In this document: positions 29,406 to 38,773 of the stretch, in pieces | Layout: each line of letters starts with the position of its first letter | Position numbering within the stretch: the stretch's first letter is position 1 | Source: Chryseobacterium gwangjuense | GTDB taxonomy: Bacteria > Bacteroidota > Bacteroidia > Flavobacteriales > Weeksellaceae | NCBI RefSeq assembly: GCF_021311115.1 | Contig: NZ_JAJTNP010000006.1 | Coordinates: 62,001 to 126,000 of the forward strand | Length of the DNA: 64,000 nucleotides | Reading direction: 5' to 3' | The notes under the pieces: model-generated | The model's database searches: none | What the model saw: the letters and a program-made list of their open reading frames with translations, nothing else | Told to the model about the DNA's origin: nothing | Position numbers and translations under genes: made by a program

Positions 29406-31013
29406 ATGAGTAAAAAGAATACAAAGTACATCTTTGTGACAGGAGGTGTAACTTCATCTTTGGGAAAGGGAATCGTTTCTGCTTCTCTGGGACTTCTACT
29501 AAAATCACGCGGCTTTAATGTAACGATCCAAAAACTAGATCCTTATATCAATATCGACCCAGGAACATTGAATCCTTATGAACACGGAGAATGCTATGTA
29601 ACCGAAGATGGTGCGGAGACGGATCTGGATTTAGGACACTATGAGCGTTATCTTGATGCTCCCACTTCCCAAAATAACAACGTTACGACAGGGAAAATCT
29701 ACCAAACTGTAATCGAAAAAGAAAGAAAAGGAGACTTCCTTGGAAAAACAGTTCAGGTAATTCCTCATATTACGAACGAAATCAAACGTAGAATTAAAAT
29801 TTTATCTAAACAAAACTACGATATCATTATTACTGAAATCGGTGGGACTGTTGGTGATATTGAATCTTTGCCTTATATCGAAACTGTTCGTCAGTTGAAA
29901 TGGGAATTGGGTGAGAAAAATTCTATGGTGATTCACCTGACTTTGCTGCCTTATCTGGCTTCAAGCGGAGAATTAAAAACAAAACCTTCTCAGCATTCTG
30001 TTCGTCAATTGATGGAAAGCGGAATTATGGCGGACGTTTTGGTTTGTCGTACAGAACATAAGATTCCAAAAGATCAGAGAGCTAAACTGGCTCAGTTCTG
30101 TAATGTTCCTTTGGATAATGTAATTGAGTGTAAAGATTTGGAAACCATCTATGAGGTTCCAATGTATCTTCAGAAGCAAAATTTTGACGATGTAGTTTTA
30201 AAAGAACTGGATCTGAAAAGTGATAAAGAAGCAGATCTTAAAGACTGGAAAAGTTTCTTAAAGAAATTCCAGAATCCTAAAAAATCTGTAGAAATTGCAT
30301 TGGTTGGGAAATACGTTTCTCTTCAGGATTCTTATATTTCAATTGCTGAGGCTTTCAAACACGCAGGTGCAGATTTGGAAACAGAAGTAAAAGTAAGATG
30401 GGTATATAGTGGAGATATCACTCCTGAAAATATTAAAGATACTTTAAAAGGTGTAGACGGAATTCTTGTTGCTCCAGGTTTTGGCGATAGAGGAATTGAA
30501 GGGAAAGTTCTTACGGCTCAATATGCAAGAGAAAATAAAGTTCCAATGCTGGGAATTTGTTTAGGAATGCAGATCATGACGGTTGAATTTGCAAGAAATG
30601 TTTTAGGGTATTCTAAAGCAAATTCAATGGAATTTGATACTTCTACGGAACATCCTGTAATTTCTTTAATGGAAGAACAGAAAAATGTAGTAGATAAAGG
30701 TGGAACAATGCGTCTTGGAGCATGGAAGTGTTCTTTGAAAAACGGTTCTAAATTAAATGATATTTACGGAGCAAAAAATATTACAGAAAGACACCGTCAC
30801 AGATATGAGTTCAACAGTGATTATATTGGAGAATTTGAGAAAAACGGTTTCTTAGCAACAGGTACAAACCCGGAAACAGGATTGGTAGAAGCGTTAGAAA
30901 TGCCGGATCACCCATTTTATGTTGGAGTACAGTATCACCCGGAATATAAGAGTACGGTTGCAACACCGCATCCATTATTCAGAGCTTTCATTAAGGCTTG
31001 TACATCGAAATAA
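29406..31013 (+). CDS. pyrG: CTP synthase
   Basis: 535 residues from the Met of MSKKNTKYIFVTGG; the longer frame upstream would include the promoter. Converts UTP, ATP and glutamine to CTP. The N-terminal synthetase has GGVTSSLGKGIVSASLG (P-loop), DPYINIDPGTLNP and EHGECYVTEDGAETDLDLG. The C-terminal glutaminase has the nucleophile elbow PMLGICLGMQIM with Cys, and His/Glu in GVQYHPEYKS. Full length. It is transcribed from its own promoter and ends at a hairpin before yidC. Confidence 0.98.
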   Translation: MSKKNTKYIFVTGGVTSSLGKGIVSASLGLLLKSRGFNVTIQKLDPYINIDPGTLNPYEHGECYVTEDGAETDLDLGHYERYLDAPTSQNNNVTTGKIYQTVIEKERKGDFLGKTVQVIPHITNEIKRRIKILSKQNYDIIITEIGGTVGDIESLPYIETVRQLKWELGEKNSMVIHLTLLPYLASSGELKTKPSQHSVRQLMESGIMADVLVCRTEHKIPKDQRAKLAQFCNVPLDNVIECKDLETIYEVPMYLQKQNFDDVVLKELDLKSDKEADLKDWKSFLKKFQNPKKSVEIALVGKYVSLQDSYISIAEAFKHAGADLETEVKVRWVYSGDITPENIKDTLKGVDGILVAPGFGDRGIEGKVLTAQYARENKVPMLGICLGMQIMTVEFARNVLGYSKANSMEFDTSTEHPVISLMEEQKNVVDKGGTMRLGAWKCSLKNGSKLNDIYGAKNITERHRHRYEFNSDYIGEFEKNGFLATGTNPETGLVEALEMPDHPFYVGVQYHPEYKSTVATPHPLFRAFIKACTSK

Positions 31014-31040
31014 AGTAATTTTTTAATTACAAACGTCATA

Positions 31041-31078
31041 AATAAACTCAGACTGATTTTTCTCAGCCTGAGTTTATT
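31041..31078 (+). terminator. Terminator of pyrG
   Basis: 11-bp stem AATAAACTCAG/CTGAGTTTATT with a 16-nt loop, weakly T-rich tail. Confidence 0.7.
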
Positions 31079-31121
31079 ATATAGTAATATATTATAGCAT
31101 AGAGTTTTGATAAAAAAACAG

Positions 31122-31129
31122 TATTTTTG
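31122..31129 (+). promoter_or_regulatory. -7 promoter element of yidC
   Basis: TATTTTTG matches TAnnTTTG, 63 bp before the yidC start. Confidence 0.45.
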
Positions 31130-31191
31130 TCGACTCGAAAAGTAATAAGATTACTACTTTTTAAATTTGAAAAATTTTAATTAAAAATAAA

Positions 31192-32988
31192 ATGCAACAG
31201 AACAACGGACTCGATAAAAGTCAGATTATTAGTTTTGCGGTTTTATGTTTGGTTCTCTTCGGTTTTATGTTTTATTTCCAAAACAAACAATCGAAAGAGG
31301 AAGCAGTAAAAGCTCAGCAACAAAAGACCGAACAGGCAAAAAGTGCTGTAAAACAAACTCAGGCAAGTAATATCAATCCAAATGTAACTCCAAATGCAAT
31401 TCAGACTGCAAATCTTTCCAACAAGGAATTGAATATTGAGTTTGCAAGTCTTGGAGGTCAGGTTTCTAAAGTGGAACTTGCAGAATACAAAGCATATGAT
31501 CATAAAACAGATAATGCAGATCTTCCGCTGTATCTGATCACAAAAAATAATTCAAACTACGGTTTCCAATTCAAGGATAAAACAGGGAAAGTAATTAACA
31601 CTAAAGATTTAGTTTTCTCTCCGACTGTTAATGGAAATGCTGTAACGATGACTGCTAATTATAATGGAGCTGTTATCCAGTTTATTTATACATTACTTCC
31701 AAAATATACGTTAGATTTCAAAGTAAGAACGCAAGGTCTTGCAAAAATCACTGCTGATAATAAAGCTGATTTTATTTGGGATTATAGCGTAAGAAATTTA
31801 GAAAAGGGTAGAGCGCAAGAGCAATCTCACTCAGAATTCTCCTATGCTTTCAATAATTATAAAGATTATGATTATGATGGAAGAACAACAATGGAGGAAG
31901 ATAAAGAAACGCTTAACTGGATTGGGGTAAAACAACAGTTCTTTACTTCTGTGATTGAAGCTAAAAACGGATTTACACAAAGTAAAGGAAATCAGGAAAC
32001 GATTGAAGAAGGTGAATATCTGAAAAAACTAAACTATGAAGGTTTTGTTCAAATGACAGGAAGTGAGTTGAACCAGGATTTTACTTGGTACTTTATGCCA
32101 TTAGATTTGCCATTATTAAAATCTTATGACAAAAACTTCGACGAAATTCTTCCGCTAGGATGGTCTTTCATCGGATGGATGAACAGAGGATTCTTTATCC
32201 CTATTTATAATTTCATCGCATCTTGGGGATTAACTGCAGGTTGGGCAATTTTCTTATTGACCATCTTGGTTAAATTAATCTTGTCTCCAATTATGTACAA
32301 ACAACATAAGTTGAGTGCGATGATGAGAGTAATCCGTCCAGAAATTGATGAAGCTAATGCTAAATTCAAGGATGCAGATCCAATGAAAAAGCAACAGGCA
32401 ACGATGGAAATTTACCGAAAAGCAGGGGTGAATCAGATGGCGGGATGTTTACCGGCATTGGTTCAGATTCCAATTTTCTATGCATTGTTCCGTTTCTTCC
32501 CGAACTTTATTGATTTAAGAGGGCAAGGTTTCTGGTTTGCAAAAGACTTGACAGCGTATGATGATCTAATTAAATTACCATTCAAAATACCTTTCTTAGG
32601 AGATCATTTAAGTATTTTTGCTTTGGCATGTACGATTGTAATTTTAATTTATACCGTAATGACTTCAGGAAATATGCAGCAGCCACAACAGGAAGGAATG
32701 CCAAATATGAAAGTGTTAATGTACATTTTCCCGATTACATTTTTATTCTTCCTGAACACTTCTGCATCTGGTCTTTCTTGGTATTATTTTGTATCGAATG
32801 CGATCAATATCTTGATTATTCTTGTCATTAAGTATGTGATTTTGGATGAAAAGAAAATTCATGCACAAATCCAGGCTAATAAAGAGAAACCAAAAGCTGA
32901 AGGTAAGTTCCAAAAGCGTATGAGAGAAATGATGGAAAAGGCTCAGGAACAGCAGAAAGCCCAAGAACAACAAAGAAATAAGAAATAA
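31192..32988 (+). CDS. yidC: Membrane protein insertase YidC
   Basis: 598 residues. An N-terminal helix (about 12-27) is followed by a periplasmic domain to about 350. Then comes the conserved 60-kDa insertase core: GWAIFLLTILVKLILSPI, the charged coiled loop with KLSAMMRVIRPEI, QMAGCLPALVQIPIFYALFRFF and the C-terminal pair of helices (FPITFLFFLNTSASGLSWYYF). The tail is basic and Gln-rich (MMEKAQEQQKAQEQQ). Inserts proteins into the inner membrane alone or with SecYEG. It is monocistronic with promoter box and terminator. Confidence 0.97.
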   Translation: MQQNNGLDKSQIISFAVLCLVLFGFMFYFQNKQSKEEAVKAQQQKTEQAKSAVKQTQASNINPNVTPNAIQTANLSNKELNIEFASLGGQVSKVELAEYKAYDHKTDNADLPLYLITKNNSNYGFQFKDKTGKVINTKDLVFSPTVNGNAVTMTANYNGAVIQFIYTLLPKYTLDFKVRTQGLAKITADNKADFIWDYSVRNLEKGRAQEQSHSEFSYAFNNYKDYDYDGRTTMEEDKETLNWIGVKQQFFTSVIEAKNGFTQSKGNQETIEEGEYLKKLNYEGFVQMTGSELNQDFTWYFMPLDLPLLKSYDKNFDEILPLGWSFIGWMNRGFFIPIYNFIASWGLTAGWAIFLLTILVKLILSPIMYKQHKLSAMMRVIRPEIDEANAKFKDADPMKKQQATMEIYRKAGVNQMAGCLPALVQIPIFYALFRFFPNFIDLRGQGFWFAKDLTAYDDLIKLPFKIPFLGDHLSIFALACTIVILIYTVMTSGNMQQPQQEGMPNMKVLMYIFPITFLFFLNTSASGLSWYYFVSNAINILIILVIKYVILDEKKIHAQIQANKEKPKAEGKFQKRMREMMEKAQEQQKAQEQQRNKK

Positions 32989-33007
32989 GATAACTTATTT
33001 ATAATAG

Positions 33008-33035
33008 AAAGAGAAGCAATTTATTGCTTCTCTTT
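33008..33035 (+). terminator. Terminator of yidC
   Basis: Stem AAAGAGAAGCAA/TTGCTTCTCTTT with a very short loop and following T residues. Confidence 0.88.
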
Positions 33036-33082
33036 TTTATTTGTACATATAATAAGGTATAGTAGTTTAATATTTAAAAATC

Positions 33083-33667
33083 TTAATCATATTTCAATCT
33101 GAATGATTGTCTATGATATTTTGTAGGGCCAAATTTAATTAAAGCTTCCTGGTGTTTTTTGGTGGCATACCCAAAGTTTGTATCCCAGCCATATTCAGGA
33201 TATTCCTCATGAAGTTCAATCATTAATTGATCTCTATAGTTTTTTGCTAAAATAGAAGCTGCAGCAATTGACAAAACTTTTGAATCTCCTTTGATGATAC
33301 ATTCATGGGGTATATAATTATAAGGATGAAATTTATTTCCATCAACTAAAATGAGTTCAGGTCTAATAGTTAATTTATCCAACGCTTGATGCATGGCATG
33401 GATACTTGCGTTAAGAATATTATGTTTATCTATGAATTCTGAAGAAAGTTCAGCAATAGCATAATCTTTAACATTATCTTTTATATAATTATCAAGACTC
33501 ATTCTAGTCTTAAAATTTAACTTTTTTGAATCGTTAACCAAATTTTGGTTAAAATTATCGTCTAAAATTACAGCAGCGGCAACTACAGGACCACACAAAC
33601 ATCCTCTTCCGACTTCATCGCACCCTGCTTCAACGTAAAAAATCGACCATTTTTTTAATAATTCCAT
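33083..33667 (-). CDS. rnhB: Ribonuclease HII
   Basis: 194 residues from the Met of MELLKKWSIFYVEAG; the 18 upstream codons are hydrophobic and do not belong to the family. Cleaves the RNA strand of RNA-DNA hybrids and single ribonucleotides. The DEDD catalytic set is visible: Asp and Glu in AGCDEVGRGCLCGPV, Asp in ELILVDGNKF and the Ser/Ala-rich KGDSKVLSIAAASILAK. It has no operon partner and diverges from the first susC gene. Confidence 0.96.
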   Translation of the reverse strand: MELLKKWSIFYVEAGCDEVGRGCLCGPVVAAAVILDDNFNQNLVNDSKKLNFKTRMSLDNYIKDNVKDYAIAELSSEFIDKHNILNASIHAMHQALDKLTIRPELILVDGNKFHPYNYIPHECIIKGDSKVLSIAAASILAKNYRDQLMIELHEEYPEYGWDTNFGYATKKHQEALIKFGPTKYHRQSFRLKYD

Positions 33668-33740
33668 AATTATCTTGAGAATCAAAACATAAAAACATGC
33701 AATATTAAAGATTTTTAACAAAATATTTGGTTACTTTAAG

Positions 33741-33757
33741 AAAGTTTTACATATTTG
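33741..33757 (+). promoter_or_regulatory. Putative promoter of first susC-like gene
   Basis: AAAGTTTTACATATTTG, 30 bp before the susC ATG, differs by one base from the element before the second susC-like gene. It ends in the ATTTG of a flavobacterial -7 box. Confidence 0.5.
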
Positions 33758-33787
33758 CAAATAATAAAAAAAATAATCAATTTAAAT

Positions 33788-36784
33788 ATGAAGAAACTAA
33801 CTACAAGTGTTCTTTTAATCGTCGTATCTTCTTCTTTTGCATTGGTGAATGCTCAAAAAAGAGATACTGCAGCTAGAGAAACGAAAATTGATGAGGTAAT
33901 TATTACCGGAGCTATGGGAATCAAGAAAAAGCTGGATGCTGCTACTACATCAGCTGTTGTGATAAGCAAAGAAAAGCTTACACAAGCGGGAGCTCCTAAT
34001 GCTATTGCGGCATTACAAAGTAAAGTTCCTGGTCTTACTATTAATAAGACAAGTAGTGGTGTAGATGGGACTTATGATATCAAAATTAGAGGAACAAGAA
34101 CATTAACAGGAAGTACTTCTCCATTAATTGTAATTGACGGGGTTGTTTCTACGGCAGCAATTTTCCAATCAATTCCTTCGGATATGATTGACTCAATTAC
34201 GACTTTATTAGGGTTACAAGGTGCTGCTCTATACGGATCTCAAGGGGTTAACGGAGCAATTGTTGTAACAACTAAAAAAGGAAGTGGCTCAAGAAAAGCA
34301 AGAGTTACTTTTAACAGTAATGTGGAGTTTGACAATGTTCTATTTATGCCTACAAGACAAAAGCAATATGGTCAAGGTTGGTATGGAGATAGAGTTCACG
34401 TAGAGAATGGTGCTTGGGGACCTTCTTTTTCAGATCCTGCTTATGCTGGACAAAATCTAGCAATAGGGATTCCATTTTATGATGTGAATGGTGATGGAAA
34501 GATTACAGTAAATCCAAATGGAGATGTGCCATCACAAGATGCTGCATCAAGTATCTATGCACCTTATGCTGCAAGAAGTAAAGATAATGCGAAAGAATTC
34601 TTCCAAACAGGATTAAATCTTAATAATACTTTAACAGTTACTGGAGGAAGTGAAGGTGCTTATGCTGGGGTAACTATTAACAGACAAGATAGAGAATTTA
34701 TTGTAGCGGATGATAAGTTAAAAAAGACTTCCATTAATTTAAATGGAGGATTTAAGCTAGGTAATCTTAGTTTGGATGGTAGTATGACTTATATCAACAG
34801 ATCTATTTCTACTACATCTTCTGATTTGTATACAAATCTATTGCAATCTTCATCCGAAATTCCAATTACATCTTTTAAAAGCAGTCCTCATCCATACGGA
34901 TGGAATTTGTATTTCCAAAATCCATACTGGACAATTAAAAATGTAAGATCAAACTCTAAGCAGGATGTATTTACTGGAAACATTTCATTAGGATACAAAA
35001 TTAATGATCATATTTCCCTTACTAATAATGGAAGTATACAGATTACATCTACTGATGCATTGGGTTATAATAATGGGTATATTGCTTCTGCAGCTGTTCC
35101 ATTGGTTACAGCTAATGGTACTTCAGCAGTTTTAGCTGGAATTACTTCTTCTATATCTCAATCTAATTCTATTAACCGTTATTTCTATAACGATATTATG
35201 GCTAACTTCAGTTATGAACTTACTAAGGACATAAACATGAAGTTAATTGTTGGGCACAACGTACAGCAGACTGAAGGTAAAATTACTTCTGTAAGTGGTA
35301 CAGGAATTAAAATTCCGGGAATTTATCAATATTGGAACTTAACCAACTTGACAATTCCTTCTAATTTGAACAATACACGTTCTATCAATAACAGATATGC
35401 TTTCTTTGGTAACTTAGATTTGTCATATAGAGATTATTTATACTTAAATGCTACTGGAAGATACGAGAGCACATCTAAATTGCAGCACTCGGATAAAACA
35501 ATAGATAGCCACCCTCATTATTTCTACAACTCGGTAGGGGTGTCATTTATGCCATTGAAAGCATTTAATGTTGAAAGCAGTGTACTTAGTAGATTCGTTG
35601 TGAAAGGTTCATATACACGTGTAGGGAATGACCCTGTAAATACATATGGTATTGAAGATACAGCTGTTTTAGGAGCTGGTTACCCTTCTTTCTCAACAGG
35701 TGCTATCAGCTTTGTACACAATCAGACTCCTACAGAAACAAACATTAGACCAGAGATTGTAACGGCTAATGAAGTTACAATTGGTTTAGGATTCTTGAAA
35801 AACAGAATTACTTTAGATGCGAATGCATACATTCAGGAAACTAAAGATTTGATTACGAATCAAACTACATCTTTTGCTTCAGGTCTTAGATTTACTCCAA
35901 TTAACGTAGGAGATATTAAAAACAAAGGTATAGAGGTTACTTTAGGGGCTACTCCTATTAAAACACAAGATTTCTCTTGGGATCTAAGCTTAGGTTGGAC
36001 TATCCAGAGAACAAAAGTTATGGAACTTGCTAACGGACAAGATGAAGTTAACCTTTCTGTTGGAGGTATTGCAGGTATCTATGCTATTAAAGGAGAAGAT
36101 TTCCCAATCTTAAAAGCTACTGCTTATGAAAGAGATGAGCAAGGAAGAATTATTATTGATGAAAATACAGGAAACCCTTTATTTACAAACACATATAAGA
36201 GCTTTGGTAGAGTTACACCTAACTATACTATGAACTTAAGTACTAACTTTAAGTACAAAAATTGGGGACTTTATGCTGTGATGGATTATAGAAATGGAGG
36301 AAAATTATACTCTGGAGTTATGCAAAACTTGGCGTTCTCAGGACAGCTTGAGCAATCTGCAAGTTTTGACAGAACACAAGGGGGATATATTATTCCAAAC
36401 TCTGTATATCAAAACTCAGCTGGTCAGTATGTAGCAAACACTTCTATTAAATCCGGAGGTACTTCTTATGGTGATTTACCTGATTACTATGGTGGTGTTT
36501 ATAACGCAATTGGTGAAAACTTTATCATCAGTGGTACTGCGTTCAGAGTGAGAGAACTTGGTCTTTCTTATACATTAGGTTCAGATACAGCTAGATCAAT
36601 TGGATTAAGTGGATTGAGTTTTAGTGTTTATGCTAGAAACCCATTCTATAAATTTGCAAAAGATAATAAAGGATATGCAGATCCAGAAGCTTCTTTTACA
36701 ACAGGAAATATCCAAGGTTTAACTAATGCAAACCAATATCCGTCAACAAGAACAATTGGGCTTACGACTACAATTAATTTTTAA
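33788..36784 (+). CDS. SusC/RagA-family TonB-dependent outer-membrane transporter
   Basis: 998 residues from the Met of MKKLTTSVLLIVVSSSFALVNAQ, a signal peptide. The usual N-terminal carboxypeptidase-regulatory-like domain is absent: the mature protein goes directly into a TonB-box-like IDEVIITG and the plug domain (LQSKVPGLTINKTSSG, SPLIVIDGVV, GAALYGSQGVNGAIVVTTKKG). The remainder is a 22-strand barrel with a final aromatic strand (TRTIGLTTTINF). It should import an oligomeric nutrient with the SusD lipoprotein encoded 21 bp downstream. The substrate cannot be inferred; no degradative enzyme is adjacent. Confidence 0.93.
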   Translation: MKKLTTSVLLIVVSSSFALVNAQKRDTAARETKIDEVIITGAMGIKKKLDAATTSAVVISKEKLTQAGAPNAIAALQSKVPGLTINKTSSGVDGTYDIKIRGTRTLTGSTSPLIVIDGVVSTAAIFQSIPSDMIDSITTLLGLQGAALYGSQGVNGAIVVTTKKGSGSRKARVTFNSNVEFDNVLFMPTRQKQYGQGWYGDRVHVENGAWGPSFSDPAYAGQNLAIGIPFYDVNGDGKITVNPNGDVPSQDAASSIYAPYAARSKDNAKEFFQTGLNLNNTLTVTGGSEGAYAGVTINRQDREFIVADDKLKKTSINLNGGFKLGNLSLDGSMTYINRSISTTSSDLYTNLLQSSSEIPITSFKSSPHPYGWNLYFQNPYWTIKNVRSNSKQDVFTGNISLGYKINDHISLTNNGSIQITSTDALGYNNGYIASAAVPLVTANGTSAVLAGITSSISQSNSINRYFYNDIMANFSYELTKDINMKLIVGHNVQQTEGKITSVSGTGIKIPGIYQYWNLTNLTIPSNLNNTRSINNRYAFFGNLDLSYRDYLYLNATGRYESTSKLQHSDKTIDSHPHYFYNSVGVSFMPLKAFNVESSVLSRFVVKGSYTRVGNDPVNTYGIEDTAVLGAGYPSFSTGAISFVHNQTPTETNIRPEIVTANEVTIGLGFLKNRITLDANAYIQETKDLITNQTTSFASGLRFTPINVGDIKNKGIEVTLGATPIKTQDFSWDLSLGWTIQRTKVMELANGQDEVNLSVGGIAGIYAIKGEDFPILKATAYERDEQGRIIIDENTGNPLFTNTYKSFGRVTPNYTMNLSTNFKYKNWGLYAVMDYRNGGKLYSGVMQNLAFSGQLEQSASFDRTQGGYIIPNSVYQNSAGQYVANTSIKSGGTSYGDLPDYYGGVYNAIGENFIISGTAFRVRELGLSYTLGSDTARSIGLSGLSFSVYARNPFYKFAKDNKGYADPEASFTTGNIQGLTNANQYPSTRTIGLTTTINF

Positions 36785-36805
36785 TTAAAAAAGAATAATA
36801 ATATA

Positions 36806-38392
36806 ATGAAAAAGATATTAATACCCGTTTTCGGGGCAACGTTATTATTTTTTAACTCGTGTAGTAATGATTACATTGATGTTAATAACGATCCTAACAA
36901 TGCATACAACAATCAGCTGACACCTAAAAATAGATTGGCAGCTGCTGAAACAACTATTTATGCTACTCAGGCAGTAACGATGAATAGATTTGGAAACTTA
37001 ATGATGAATGCTTGGGCAGGTAATATTTATCGTTATGCATCTCCTTTCAGTGAAGAGTATCAGATGATTGCTAATTCAACTTTCTACAACGAAATTTGGG
37101 ATAACTTATATTTAGGAGTATCAAATTATCAAGATATTATTGATAGCCCAGTTGCTGCTCAATATCCTCACCATGTAGCGATTGCTAAGATTATGAAGGC
37201 ATACTATATGCAGATGATTGTAGATTTGTATAACAACGTTCCTTATACTCAGGCTTTTAAGGCGCAAAATAATTTGCATCCAAAATATGACCAAGGGAAG
37301 GATGTATATAAAGGTTTAATGGATGAGTTAAATCAGGCGTTAGTATTGCTAAACCAAACACCTGCAAACTCTTCTTTTGCTGTTGCAACAACTGAAGATC
37401 CTATTTTTTCCGGTACAATGAATAGCTGGAAACAAATGGCAAATACAGTAAAGCTGAAGATGCTAGTAAGATTGTCTAATACTACAGATGCTGGAGTAAA
37501 AGCATGGAGAGATGCTGAGCTTACGGCAATGGCTCCTCTTACATCTAGCACAGCTAACTTTATCAGTGCGGATGTTAGAATTCAGCCTGGGTATTTGGCA
37601 GCTTCAGGTTTACAAAATCCATATTATGGTTCATACAGCTATATTAACCTAGCTGGAAATGACTACGGAACTAATTTCCAATTAGTTGTTGGATCTGAGC
37701 ATATGATCAATACAATGAAGGGAACATCAACTGGAGTTGTAGATACTAGAATGTTAAGATTATTTGTTGCTAACGGACTAGGTGCTGGTAATATTTCAGT
37801 AGGGAATTATAAGGGACAACCTCAAGGAGGAGGTCAAATTATCGGAGACGATGAAAGTGATTATGCTACGTTAGGATTATTTGGAACTTTATGGGGTACC
37901 GCAAATCCAACTACAGGTTCTTCAGCAGCAGGTTATGTATTACCACTTTCTGAAGTTAGATTCTTACAGGCTGAAGCTGCAACTGTGTATCCTACAACGA
38001 TGGCATTTAATGCCCAAACAGTGTTTAATGATGGTATTACACAATCATTTACAACATTTGGAAATACAGCTGCACAAGCAACGGCTTATCTAGCTGCTAT
38101 TGCTGCAAAACCTGGTATGGGTTGGGCTGCTTCTACAAACAAAATTGAGGCTATTCAATATCAAAAGTGGATTGCTTTGACAAATCTTAACCCGACTGAA
38201 ACATATATCAGTTCTACAAAAACAGGGTATCCAGTTTTGCCAATGCCAATCGGTTCTTACAAAACATTAAGACCTAAGAGATTGATGTATCCTCAATCTG
38301 AGTATATTTCAAACTCGGCGAATGTACCGACTCCAAGCATTGATCAAATGTATGATGCTACTAATCAATATGCACCATTCTGGTTAAAATAA
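36806..38392 (+). CDS. SusD/RagB-family nutrient-binding lipoprotein
   Basis: 528 residues. The lipoprotein signal ends at Cys19 (LLFFNSCSNDY), followed by the acidic lipoprotein-export-like DYIDVNND. The body contains TPR-type helices (FYNEIWDNLYLGVSNYQDII, QYPHHVAIAKIMKAYYMQMIVDLYNNVPY) and the C-terminal VLPLSEVRFLQAEAA block typical of the SusD-like_2 branch. It caps the SusC barrel on the cell surface and captures substrate. It is cotranscribed with the preceding susC and followed by a strong terminator. Confidence 0.92.
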   Translation: MKKILIPVFGATLLFFNSCSNDYIDVNNDPNNAYNNQLTPKNRLAAAETTIYATQAVTMNRFGNLMMNAWAGNIYRYASPFSEEYQMIANSTFYNEIWDNLYLGVSNYQDIIDSPVAAQYPHHVAIAKIMKAYYMQMIVDLYNNVPYTQAFKAQNNLHPKYDQGKDVYKGLMDELNQALVLLNQTPANSSFAVATTEDPIFSGTMNSWKQMANTVKLKMLVRLSNTTDAGVKAWRDAELTAMAPLTSSTANFISADVRIQPGYLAASGLQNPYYGSYSYINLAGNDYGTNFQLVVGSEHMINTMKGTSTGVVDTRMLRLFVANGLGAGNISVGNYKGQPQGGGQIIGDDESDYATLGLFGTLWGTANPTTGSSAAGYVLPLSEVRFLQAEAATVYPTTMAFNAQTVFNDGITQSFTTFGNTAAQATAYLAAIAAKPGMGWAASTNKIEAIQYQKWIALTNLNPTETYISSTKTGYPVLPMPIGSYKTLRPKRLMYPQSEYISNSANVPTPSIDQMYDATNQYAPFWLK

Positions 38393-38413
38393 GAAATCAG
38401 TATTGTTTATACT

Positions 38414-38437
38414 AAAAACCGCCTTCGGGCGGTTTTT
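38414..38437 (+). terminator. Terminator of the first susCD pair
   Basis: AAAAACCGCC-TTCG-GGCGGTTTTT, 10-bp stem on a TTCG tetraloop plus T-run. Confidence 0.95.
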
Positions 38438-38442
38438 TTATT

Positions 38443-38734
38443 TATTAATAAGTATGTGAAGCATAGTTTTATTTGGTTTTATATATAAGATAGATTTACT
38501 GATTTATTGATTATTGTTTTGATAATCAGTTGTTTTGTTACTGTTTTTCATTTTATTTTATATAGATTGTATCAATTTCACTTAATTAATATTATTATAA
38601 TTTTAAATTCCCTTTAACATTTTTTATTTGTTAAAATCTTAACTATTAACATTTTTTTTAGAATAATTATTCTTTTTTAGCTTGAATTTTTGAATAGTTG
38701 TTAATTTTATGCCTTTTTCTTTTGTTATTTTAAT
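38443..38734. other. Gene-free AT-rich spacer between the susCD pairs
   Basis: About 290 bp of very AT-rich DNA with no ORF, no clear hairpin and no RNA-like element. Only its right end, with the promoter motif, has a recognisable role. Confidence 0.6.
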
Positions 38735-38751
38735 AAAGTTTTACAAATTTG
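38735..38751 (+). promoter_or_regulatory. Putative promoter of second susC-like gene
   Basis: AAAGTTTTACAAATTTG, 16 of 17 bases identical to the element before the first susC-like gene, with TTTTG about 20 nt upstream of the ATTTG end. Confidence 0.5.
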
Positions 38752-38773
38752 TATGTCACAAAATTAATTTGAT